From: UBA6163 sp041753075
GTDB taxonomy: Bacteria > Planctomycetota > Planctomycetia > Pirellulales > Pirellulaceae
Assembly: GCA_041753075.1 (NCBI GenBank)
Contig: JBGSVE010000137.1
Span: 27,300-91,299 of the forward strand
Direction of reading: 5' to 3'
DNA: 64,000 nt
Shown here: piece by piece, positions 6,734 to 14,725 of the stretch
Numbering within the stretch: the first letter of the stretch is position 1
Layout of the letters: each line of letters starts with the position of its first letter
Position numbers and translations under genes: made by a program
The notes under the pieces: generated by a model
What the model was told of the DNA's origin: nothing
Database searches by the model: none
What the model saw: the letters and a program-made list of their open reading frames with translations, nothing else

Positions 6734-9143
6734 AACGACGTCGATGCAACAGGCACTGCTCTGGAAGGAAGTTCGTCAGGTCAGACCGCTGATTGTGCTG
6801 CTGCTGGCCATCGGCGGACTGTTGATTTTGGCATGGTCGGGCTTTTTTATGCAGACACGTGAGCTGGCCAGCATGCTGCGGTTCTTGCCGCTGATGTTGC
6901 CAACGATGTACGCCGCCGGTGTCAGCGCGGTATTGGTCAGTCAAGAGAAGGAGTTGCGCACGCTCGGCTGGTTGACGGCGATTCCGGTATCACCAGCGCA
7001 ATTGATTCTGTCAAAGTTCGCCGTCGCACTGGCGGGCTTGGTGGTGATGTGGGCTTGTTGTTTCGCAGCGATCTTTTTGATTGAAGCGAGTGGCTTGGTC
7101 GATGGCATTTCATCACCGGCAATCGCCACCGCCGATGGTTATGACGCCGTTTATTTTCCCTTGCATTCAGCCTTTATATTGATCTGCGGCATGTTGACCG
7201 CGTGGCTGTTTAGGAATGCATTCGTCAGCTTGATCGCGATCGTTCCCTTGGCGCTATTGCCATTTATTGTCATGGCGTTGATTCGCTTGGTCACTCGCGC
7301 CCGCGAACGCTATGTGCCGACCATACTGGAAACACAGATCACGATCGCGGTCACGGTGCTGGCCACCGGCGCGCTGGCGTATTTGGCCTATCGGCTGGCG
7401 CTGAAACAATTGGCACCCGCCGAGGCACCGCGTGTCGACGAACATGCGCTCGCCTCGCTGGATGCTTGGCGACCGCCGACTCCTACTTCGGTGCCAAAGA
7501 CACCGTTTCAATTTCCGCTCAGCTCGTTGATTTGGCAATCGCTGCATCACAACCGCCTGGCCTTGGCGGGCATCTTGGCAATGATCGCAATCGGAGTCAC
7601 CAGTGCGACGCTGGTTCCACTGAGCTTCTCGGCGGCGCTGCTGCCGCTGATTGGATTGCTGGGTATCTCGTGGTTAGGCGTTTTTGTATTCTCCGGTGAT
7701 GGCAGCCAGCGCGGGCTACGATTCCTGGCCGATCGCGGTGCCGCACCGACGATCCTGTGGTGGGGACGGCAAGCCATTGGTCTCAGTCTTGTTGCTTGTG
7801 GTGTGCTGCTATTTGCAGCGCTATCGTGGTGGACGCTCAACAATCGCCATCGCGTTCAAGTTGACACACCATCGATCGCATTTGTCGGTCTTTTTTTCCT
7901 GCTGATTTACTCCGTTTCGCAGTGGGCGAGTCAGGTCGTTCGCTTGACTACTGCGGCGGCAATTGTGGCACCCCTGTTGTCATTGATGGCGAGCGGATGG
8001 TTGACTTTTGCCGGTATTGAATTGTCCGCGCCGCTGTGGCTGTTGATGTTTTGCATTTTGCTACCGCTGGTATCAAGTTGGTGGTCAATGCCACGCTGGA
8101 TGGACGGCGACCATGGGATTCAGTTTTACCTTTGGTCGCTCGTTGGACTGGTGCCATTTTTGTTCATACCCTTTTTGCCGTTTGCGATCGATGTCGCGCA
8201 ATCGCCGCGGATGTCAACCGCGCGACAATTCGCACTGCGGGCCGAGGCGAATTCGATCCCCCGCACCGACACCGACATCTGGCAACTAAAACGTGAACCC
8301 GAGCCACCATTGAACTTGGAACAAGATCAAGAGCTGACCGGCCAAGCTGCGTTGGCGCTGTATCAGGCCAGATCGGCCAGCGCGAGCAACGCTTTCAATT
8401 TCGCACCGCTTCGCAGTGGCCCGCGCTATCAGGTTTATGCCGAACGCAACTTGCTCGATTCCGTTTTGCAATGTGCGACCTACGCAGAACTCGCATGGCA
8501 ACATTCGCCGGACGACATCGCCGCTAAACAGGCGCTGCAGTGCTGGATCAGTGATCTGACGCTGCTTGCCGCCGGGCTGCGCCGCAGTGATCGTTGGATT
8601 GATCAAGCTGCCGGCGACGCCGTCGAAATTTGGTTGACTCGATTGCTGATGAATGATTCCACGCGTGCCAAGCTGGATGCAGCGATTGTAAGCAGCGCGG
8701 TTGCATTGGTAGCCGATCAACCAGGACGAAGCGCGTCGCGGCGGCGAGCGGTACTGTTGTCTTGGACGCGGGCACACACCAGAGAAAAATGGTTCCATTA
8801 TCTCAATTTCGATGCGTCGGGCTGGGGCGGACCGATGACGGGTACAAAACGTTATTGGACGCAATCGCAAACCGTTTCCGCCGTCATTGATGCATCGTTG
8901 CGGCTTGTCGACGCGGGTGCTCAGGGTCAAGACACTCAGCCCATTCGACGTGAACTTCATCAACTCATCGTGGGCAACCAAATGGATTTCGTCGACGGTC
9001 CTTTCGCTGACCGCTTTCGCGTCGGCGCTGGGGGCACTTGGGCATTCTCGACCGACGATCTGTATCGTTATCCGGCGATGCAGTGGTTCGCTCCCTGGGA
9101 AATCGTCGCCGTCCGGCTGGCTGTCCAGGAGAAAACACCATGA
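6726..9143 (+). CDS. Large ABC-2-type permease with long soluble C-terminal region
   Basis: This protein of 805 residues is encoded directly after the ATPase (8-base overlap from ATG 6726; a GTG at 6717 is the alternative). The first ~500 residues contain many hydrophobic segments (for example LIVLLLAIGGLLILAW near the start, and a second block at about 280-500). This looks like two six-helix ABC-2 modules in one chain, which would make a separate partner permease unnecessary. From about residue 510 it becomes soluble and helical, with no domain I recognise. Usual ABC-2 permeases are 250-400 residues, so both the doubling and the C-terminal extension are notable. It is coupled to the next gene by an ATGA overlap. 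Confidence 0.75.
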   Translation: MNETTSMQQALLWKEVRQVRPLIVLLLAIGGLLILAWSGFFMQTRELASMLRFLPLMLPTMYAAGVSAVLVSQEKELRTLGWLTAIPVSPAQLILSKFAVALAGLVVMWACCFAAIFLIEASGLVDGISSPAIATADGYDAVYFPLHSAFILICGMLTAWLFRNAFVSLIAIVPLALLPFIVMALIRLVTRARERYVPTILETQITIAVTVLATGALAYLAYRLALKQLAPAEAPRVDEHALASLDAWRPPTPTSVPKTPFQFPLSSLIWQSLHHNRLALAGILAMIAIGVTSATLVPLSFSAALLPLIGLLGISWLGVFVFSGDGSQRGLRFLADRGAAPTILWWGRQAIGLSLVACGVLLFAALSWWTLNNRHRVQVDTPSIAFVGLFFLLIYSVSQWASQVVRLTTAAAIVAPLLSLMASGWLTFAGIELSAPLWLLMFCILLPLVSSWWSMPRWMDGDHGIQFYLWSLVGLVPFLFIPFLPFAIDVAQSPRMSTARQFALRAEANSIPRTDTDIWQLKREPEPPLNLEQDQELTGQAALALYQARSASASNAFNFAPLRSGPRYQVYAERNLLDSVLQCATYAELAWQHSPDDIAAKQALQCWISDLTLLAAGLRRSDRWIDQAAGDAVEIWLTRLLMNDSTRAKLDAAIVSSAVALVADQPGRSASRRRAVLLSWTRAHTREKWFHYLNFDASGWGGPMTGTKRYWTQSQTVSAVIDASLRLVDAGAQGQDTQPIRRELHQLIVGNQMDFVDGPFADRFRVGAGGTWAFSTDDLYRYPAMQWFAPWEIVAVRLAVQEKTP

Positions 9144-10546
9144 CGTCACCAATCGTCACTGCCCTGCGGGGAACCCGTGCTCGCAATGACCGCTTCTATT
9201 GGTATCTGATTGCCCTGCCTCCGCTGTTGGTCGCATTCTTGCTGTCCATCGGTTTCGTTCGTGATCAAACTCGAGCGAGGAACAACCGGTGGTGGTCGCA
9301 GTATCAGCAGCGTCAAGGCATCCCGACCGACGAGAGCTCGCTGGTCCAATTTTTCGCTGCCAACTCGAGCACCGAGCATAGCGCAGCCTGGATGCAGATT
9401 GCTGCGGCAGCGCATTTCATCGAATCCCAGACCTGGCCGTTGGTAGATCACGTCAGCGACCTCGACCTGCTGGTGCCGCAAGGTGAAGTCTGGCCAGCGG
9501 AACCGATCGCCAGCCAGTTTGGCAAACTGGGTGCCCCCGTCATCGCACGAATCGAAGCGATCCCCGCTGCCGACAAACCAGCTTGGTTTCCCGAGGTAAT
9601 GGCGGCGGAAACGGTTCGCTTTCCCTATATCGCTGACCACCGAACCGTGACGCGGATCATTCTGCATGACTTTCGCATCGCGTATCACGCGGGCGAAACC
9701 GATCGGGCATTGCGCGACATCAAGTCGATCAGCAAACTTAGCATCGCCTATGACGGCCACCATCGATTGGTCGAGGAATTGGTTCAGACTGCGGTTGAAA
9801 GCATCCAGGATGGCGCGATTCGTAAGTCATTGGCCCATGAGTTTTGGTCTGCGGAGCAATTGCAAGGCTTGCGCGACGTGCTTGCCGCCCGAAAACCGCT
9901 GGATGTGCGCTGGCATAATATGCTTGACGAAGAACAAATATTCGTCGCGGCAAACATGAGGAAACTGCCAATGGTGCAAAACCGAAATGGTCGATCGACG
10001 GGATTCGCCGGTGCCAATCAAAATCTGTTCAGATCGCTGCGACAAATCCCCGACGTCGGCAGCGTTGACTTTGGCAGCACGGTCTTTGACATCTTCAACA
10101 GTACGTCAACGCCACGGCGACATCAGGCGGTCAGCATCACGGCGATCCCGCTGGCAACCGAGCAGCAACTACTCGCATCGCTAACGCCGGCGTTCGCTGC
10201 CGCTGCCGAAACCTTCGTCCGCCGCCGAATCGATCGCGACTGGACGGTTTGCGCCGTCGGGCTGAAACAGTTCCAGCTTCGCTTCAAACGGTTTCCCGAT
10301 CGCTTGGACCAACTTGCCGACGTTGGTTTGACGCCCGATCAATGGACCGCCATCAACTCGCGTATCTACGGATCAAAACCGTTCGGCTATCGCGTCAGCG
10401 CGGACGGCTCCGCCGCAACGTTGTGGACCGGTGACACGATACAAAACATCCGTTACGACAGCAGCCCACCACCTCAGCCGCCCAGTGAAATCGAAAACGA
10501 ACCATTCGCCGGCCTCACGGACCATTTTGAAACAATAATTCGGTGA
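9140..10546 (+). CDS. Hypothetical membrane-anchored protein, last gene of the ABC operon
   Basis: I do not recognise a family for this 468-residue protein. One transmembrane helix is visible near the N-terminus (WYLIALPPLLVAFLLSIGFV, about residues 19-38). A long mostly helical region with few cysteines follows; the bulk is probably periplasmic. ATG 9140 overlaps the permease stop (ATGA), so it belongs to the operon and is probably made in step with the transporter. A longer frame from 9038 merely reads through the permease end. It might be an accessory or substrate-handling partner of the exporter, but that rests only on gene order. It ends 6 bases before a convergent gene. Confidence 0.75.
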   Translation: MTSPIVTALRGTRARNDRFYWYLIALPPLLVAFLLSIGFVRDQTRARNNRWWSQYQQRQGIPTDESSLVQFFAANSSTEHSAAWMQIAAAAHFIESQTWPLVDHVSDLDLLVPQGEVWPAEPIASQFGKLGAPVIARIEAIPAADKPAWFPEVMAAETVRFPYIADHRTVTRIILHDFRIAYHAGETDRALRDIKSISKLSIAYDGHHRLVEELVQTAVESIQDGAIRKSLAHEFWSAEQLQGLRDVLAARKPLDVRWHNMLDEEQIFVAANMRKLPMVQNRNGRSTGFAGANQNLFRSLRQIPDVGSVDFGSTVFDIFNSTSTPRRHQAVSITAIPLATEQQLLASLTPAFAAAAETFVRRRIDRDWTVCAVGLKQFQLRFKRFPDRLDQLADVGLTPDQWTAINSRIYGSKPFGYRVSADGSAATLWTGDTIQNIRYDSSPPPQPPSEIENEPFAGLTDHFETIIR

Positions 10547-10552
10547 CGCTCA

Positions 10553-11359
10553 CTACCGAGTCACTGTGAGCGATTGTTGGCGGCGGATCTCGTACAGCAT
10601 GATTCCGGTGGCTACGGCGGCGTTTAACGAGGTGACTCGGCCGTGCATCGGAATGCAAACTCTTTGATCGCAGATCTGGAGTAATTCGGGCGATATTCCC
10701 GTTGCTTCGCTGCCAATAACCAACACCGTCGGTTTGCCAAGCAACGATTCCCACAGGCCCGTCGTGGTATTTGAATCCGCCGCGACGATCTGCATTGATT
10801 TGGCCTTCAACAACTGCGCCGCGGCGACAAGGTCACTCACGCGAGCGATCGGGACATGGTTGACCGCGCCCGAGGATGATCGTGCGACGTGAGGAGTGAC
10901 CTCGGCCTGGCCGCGGTCGCCGATGATTACTCCATTCACCCCGGCTCCTTCACAACACCGCAGAATCGCGCCAAAATTGAAACTGTCTTGAATGCGATCG
11001 CAAATCACAACCAACGGCTGCGATCTTGTTTTTTCAGTGGCCAGCAGCGGCCCGACGTCGTCAATGGCGAGATAAGGAAACTGCCCCATCCGGGCTGCCA
11101 ATCCCTGGTGTTCGGTCGAATGAGTCAATAGTTCCAGACGTTTTGCATCGACGATCGTGACCGGAACGTTTTTGCTAAGCAAATTTGCAAAGCTCGGATG
11201 CGATTTGTCGTACGCTTGCTGGGTTGCGAAGACTTCAATGGCAGGCCACGTTCCCGTGCTGAGCGTCTCGGTGACGGCGTGAAGTCCCCACAACCAGCCC
11301 CGTTGATGGTTCCCGCTGAAGCGACCTGCTCTCGGTTTCTTGCCAGACGGTGGGGCCAT
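10553..11359 (-). CDS. TrmH/SpoU-family RNA 2'-O-methyltransferase (RlmB-like)
   Basis: This SPOUT-class enzyme (268 residues) transfers methyl from SAM to a ribose 2'-OH; RlmB homologs modify 23S rRNA near G2251. An N-terminal substrate-binding domain (about 18-95, beginning WGLHAVTETL) precedes the knotted catalytic domain. Its three motifs are visible: DRIQDSFNFGAILRCCEGAG (motif 1, with the conserved N and R), VLVIGSEATGIS (motif 2) and IPMHGRVTSLNAAVATGI (motif 3). Its start overlaps the stop of the upstream oxidoreductase-like gene by one base (TAATG), so the two are coupled. The exact RNA target cannot be fixed from sequence. Confidence 0.88.
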   Translation of the reverse strand: MAPPSGKKPRAGRFSGNHQRGWLWGLHAVTETLSTGTWPAIEVFATQQAYDKSHPSFANLLSKNVPVTIVDAKRLELLTHSTEHQGLAARMGQFPYLAIDDVGPLLATEKTRSQPLVVICDRIQDSFNFGAILRCCEGAGVNGVIIGDRGQAEVTPHVARSSSGAVNHVPIARVSDLVAAAQLLKAKSMQIVAADSNTTTGLWESLLGKPTVLVIGSEATGISPELLQICDQRVCIPMHGRVTSLNAAVATGIMLYEIRRQQSLTVTR

Positions 11360-12402
11360 TAGGTCCTTTGCGGCAATTCCACTCGATTGCCGGTTAACGC
11401 GCTCTGATCGGCGGCATGCAGGATGCTGGCAGCGCGGAAGGCGTCGTCCAGATCGTTCAAACGACGCACCAGACTGGTCACGATCCGGTGAAATTGCGTT
11501 AGCAATTGTTCGCCAACGGGCAACTCGGTCTCGAGTGACTCCAGGTGTCGGCCCGCTTCGTCGAACCAGACCAAAGTTGACGGCAAATCGATAAACGCAA
11601 CGCCGCGTTCACAGCAGATTTGCATCGCCGACGGTGGCCGGAAACTGATCGCCTCATGCCAAGCCGCCGGAATGTATTGGCCACAACTAAGCTGGCACAT
11701 CACCTCCGGTGCATCCTTGATTGCCGGGAAGCGGAGGCTGAGGCATTGATAATCGCGCTCGTCTTCGAGCCCTGGAGATTCGCCGAACGGTGTGCCGCGA
11801 TGATGCACCAACGCCGTCACCGAGGATGCGTCGCGGGCGACGACATACCGGCACCAATCGATTAGCTCAATCAATTCGCGGCGACTTTCGGCCAGCGGTT
11901 CGGCATCGCATATACCACCCGGTTTAGAGGGAACAAGCGACAACCGCCGATGGCAAAAAACCAACCGCGGTGCACCGAGTTTGGTGGCGATCAACTCCTT
12001 GAGCCTTAATGTTGCCGGCGCAAAACGCCGCGGCAATTCCGCCATGAACGCAATGCCCGACTCGTCGACTTGCTCACGAATCGCCGCATCGGCAATCGGA
12101 TCAAATTGCGGATCGCCAGCCCAGTAAACCGCCTTGCCCGCATCGCAAGCCGCCAACACCGGCAGCCATCCATGCCACGATCGCTCAAGGATCAAGACCG
12201 CATCAATATCGCTGCGATTGACCATCGCGCGATAGCCATCAACGACATCCGCCTGAAATTCTTGGGCAACCATTTCCGCCTTCTTGGCAACACCGCAACA
12301 GACCGCGCGAACGGTGAATCGGTCGTGCAACATGCGCAGCGCCGGGCGATGGCGATTTTGCCAAGCCGTGCCAATTTCGATCAATCCAATCCGTAATTTC
12401 AT
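11359..12402 (-). CDS. Gfo/Idh/MocA-like protein with degenerate active-site motifs
   Basis: This 347-residue protein has the Gfo/Idh/MocA fold order: an N-terminal Rossmann part (KLRIGLIEIGTAWQNRHRPA), a DIDAVLIL strand, then a C-terminal alpha/beta part. Two hallmarks are degenerate: the GxGxxG loop is poorly kept, and the usual EKP after AGKxV is replaced (AGKAVYWAGDP at about 88-98), so the catalytic lysine is missing. It may therefore have lost dehydrogenase activity or act on an unusual substrate. ATG 12402 is preferred because family homology starts there; the frame extends upstream without homology. It is coupled to the downstream methyltransferase. Confidence 0.7.
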   Translation of the reverse strand: MKLRIGLIEIGTAWQNRHRPALRMLHDRFTVRAVCCGVAKKAEMVAQEFQADVVDGYRAMVNRSDIDAVLILERSWHGWLPVLAACDAGKAVYWAGDPQFDPIADAAIREQVDESGIAFMAELPRRFAPATLRLKELIATKLGAPRLVFCHRRLSLVPSKPGGICDAEPLAESRRELIELIDWCRYVVARDASSVTALVHHRGTPFGESPGLEDERDYQCLSLRFPAIKDAPEVMCQLSCGQYIPAAWHEAISFRPPSAMQICCERGVAFIDLPSTLVWFDEAGRHLESLETELPVGEQLLTQFHRIVTSLVRRLNDLDDAFRAASILHAADQSALTGNRVELPQRT

Positions 12403-12729
12403 CGCCGTTCGTTGGTAAAGGGAGGAAAACTTTCCGCCCGGAATGCTAGCAAAAGATTTGCCGGGCGATGCCAAGTGCGGCTATTCACGACGCAAAAACA
12501 GGCAAGTAAAGGCGATTTCGCCTGCATTGCCACCTGGGTGGGATCAAATTGCCTCCACCGAGTCAAGGCCAACTTTTGCGAAAAGTTCAAAAAACTACTT
12601 GTTGTGAACATCGACTTACTTAAAATCTCGCCTCACCAAGCCGAACTCATAATCGGCAAAATCGTCAAAGTGTCCCCATTTTCCGCCGACACCAACGACG
12701 CTTATTTACTCGTTTGAAGGGATCTTCAC
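12403..12729. other. Divergent promoter region
   Basis: These 327 bases separate two divergent genes and must carry promoters for both. I see no gene. A short perfect inverted repeat AGGCGA-tt-TCGCCT lies at 12510-12523; it could be an operator or chance. No clear -35/-10 pair stands out. Confidence 0.45.
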
Positions 12730-13134
12730 ATGTTGTCACTGATACTTGTCGCCGCGTTGTTAACGGTTGCTGGCAGTTCACCTCAAACCCAGAACTACGC
12801 CGAGGCTTATCGTAAGTCGCAAGTGGAGGGTAAGCCATTGATGATAATTGTGAGTGCACAGTGGTGCCCGGCCTGCGTCACGTTGAAGGATACGACCATC
12901 CGTGATCTAGAGTCCTCAGGCCAGTTGTCAGAAGTTAATTTAGCGGTTGTTGACCGCGATGCCGAGCCTGAGCTGGCGAAGCAATTGATGCGCGAGCAAA
13001 AGGTTCCCCAGATCATCATGTTCTCCAAGACTGACACCGGACGTTGGGAGCGATCACAGTTAATTGGCTACCAACCCCAAGGTCCGGTTCGCAGCCTTAT
13101 TCGCTCGGCCGTCTTGGCACTGCGCCGCGGTTAA
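12730..13134 (+). CDS. Secreted thioredoxin-fold protein (CPAC active site)
   Basis: This is a short (134 residue) thioredoxin-like protein with an N-terminal hydrophobic signal (MLSLILVAALLTVAGSS) and the redox motif WCPAC at 45-49. The region around VPQIIMF carries the expected cis-proline before the last strands. It most resembles the thioredoxin_7/DsbD-gamma group that works outside the cytoplasm, reducing or isomerising disulfides in envelope proteins. The window contains Cys-rich porins that would be natural clients, but this link is only inference. GAAGGGATC upstream of the ATG may act as the ribosome binding site. It is apparently monocistronic. Confidence 0.82.
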   Translation: MLSLILVAALLTVAGSSPQTQNYAEAYRKSQVEGKPLMIIVSAQWCPACVTLKDTTIRDLESSGQLSEVNLAVVDRDAEPELAKQLMREQKVPQIIMFSKTDTGRWERSQLIGYQPQGPVRSLIRSAVLALRRG

Positions 13135-13292
13135 TTCGTCGAGTGCGGGAAACCGATTGAAGTGACCCAGGGTATTGCGGGTGTTTCGAGTTTCACATCG
13201 GGTTTCGTTGGTCGAACTGGGTTGACGAGTCAAATCTTCGGTTGATACAGCCATGCTCTTGCAGCGGGGTTCTGTATTCACCTGAGAAACTG

Positions 13293-14639
13293 ATGGCATT
13301 GAAACACGTTCGAATTGGCGGTGGCGTCCGCGCCGTCGGTTTACTGGCGCTGGCGTTTTTGTGGCCGGGTTTGTCCCGAGCCCAATTCATCGAAGAATCG
13401 GCACCTGTAATGATTGAGTCATCGTCGGCACCGCCGTCGGTGTTGGCCAACGAGCCGGCAGCCGACTTGATCGAGCCCGAGCCATCGCCCTCCGACGTTG
13501 CAGAACCGTTGGCCGCTGTGAAGCCCGCCAAAGCGACCGACGCGTCGATCATCGACTTCAACCCGTGGCGTCCGAAACGGCCCCAGCGATATATCGAAGC
13601 GGAGTATTTGTTGTGGTGGGCTGGCGATTCCAAACTGCCGGCGCTACTGAACAGTAACCCCGACGGCACCTCAATTCCCGATGCAGGTTTACCAGGGCCG
13701 AGCACGAGCTTGCTGTACGGCAACGAGAAGGTCGGCGATTGGCCTCATTCCGGAGTCCGATTGCGCGGCGGGCGATACATTGGCGAGTCCGGTATCTCGC
13801 GCGTCGAGGTCGATGGGCATTACTTGTTTCAAGGCACCGATAGTTTCGCAATCCGTTCGGTTGACGGCGATGAGATCTTGTCGCGTCCGTTCTTCAATTC
13901 TGGTCTAGGCCAATTCGATGCGCAACTGCTGAATTATCCCGGAATCGCGGACGGTCGGTTCAGCTCGGAATACAAGCGTCAGGCGTTCGGCTTTGACCCG
14001 CTATTGTTCTTTTGTCTCAGCTCGGACCAATGTCGCTGGACCGAGTTCTACACCGGCTACCGGTTCTTTTGGTTGCAGGACAACATCGAGTTAAGCGAGC
14101 GGATCGACATTCCCGCAGGCGGGCTCGTTGCACCAGGAACTTACTTTGACATTGAGGATGAGTTTACCGCGACGAACATCTACAACATGATTCCGTTGGG
14201 TTTAAGTTTCAGCGGTAATCGCGGCAATTGGATTTGGAATTTGCGTGGCGACATTGGTCTTGGGATCGTAAGCCAACAGGTTAAGATTCGCGGCCAATCT
14301 GACTTCTACGTCGACAACGAACGCGACAGCCGCGAGGACGTTGGATTTTTGGCGTTGCAAACCAATCGTGGCAAACATGATCGAACTCGCTTCGCCTGGG
14401 TGCCGCAATTGTCCGCAAACATGAAACGTCAACTCGGAGATCGAACGTCGGTTCAGCTCGGCTACACACTGATGTATCTCGACAATGTGGTCAAAGCCGT
14501 CGATCACATTCCGACCGTGATCGACCCGGGCAACTTACCAACGCCGACGCCCGGTGCCGGTCCGGAGCCGCGGTTTGCGTTTCATGACAGTTCGATTTTG
14601 ATACATGGTTTCAATTTCGGATTGCAATTTGAGTATTAG
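13293..14639 (+). CDS. BBP7-family outer-membrane beta-barrel protein
   Basis: This 448-residue protein has a signal peptide (GGVRAVGLLALAFLWPGLSR, cleaved before AQF), an Ala/Pro/Glu-rich linker to about residue 90, then a BBP7-type barrel. The barrel opens with YIEAEYLLWWAGDSKLPALL and continues through GVRLRGGRYI, TEFYTGYRFFWLQDNIELSE and a C-terminal FGLQFEY ending in an aromatic residue. BBP7 barrels are abundant in planctomycetes and their function is unknown. ATG 13293 starts the signal peptide; a TTG start at 13242 would add a non-signal tail. The giant surface protein follows in the same direction after 86 bases. Confidence 0.85.
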   Translation: MALKHVRIGGGVRAVGLLALAFLWPGLSRAQFIEESAPVMIESSSAPPSVLANEPAADLIEPEPSPSDVAEPLAAVKPAKATDASIIDFNPWRPKRPQRYIEAEYLLWWAGDSKLPALLNSNPDGTSIPDAGLPGPSTSLLYGNEKVGDWPHSGVRLRGGRYIGESGISRVEVDGHYLFQGTDSFAIRSVDGDEILSRPFFNSGLGQFDAQLLNYPGIADGRFSSEYKRQAFGFDPLLFFCLSSDQCRWTEFYTGYRFFWLQDNIELSERIDIPAGGLVAPGTYFDIEDEFTATNIYNMIPLGLSFSGNRGNWIWNLRGDIGLGIVSQQVKIRGQSDFYVDNERDSREDVGFLALQTNRGKHDRTRFAWVPQLSANMKRQLGDRTSVQLGYTLMYLDNVVKAVDHIPTVIDPGNLPTPTPGAGPEPRFAFHDSSILIHGFNFGLQFEY

Positions 14640-14725
14640 GCTGTGGTGGGCAGGAAGCCGGCGACGCAGTGCATTGTTTGGCGCGACGAGCGCATCGATA
14701 GTCTTCAACAAGGAAGTTTGGCCTG

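Noticed and set aside
8286..9152. 288-codon minus-strand frame over the permease C-terminal region
   Set aside because: Composition is not protein-like, and the operon overlaps on the plus strand fix the coding direction.
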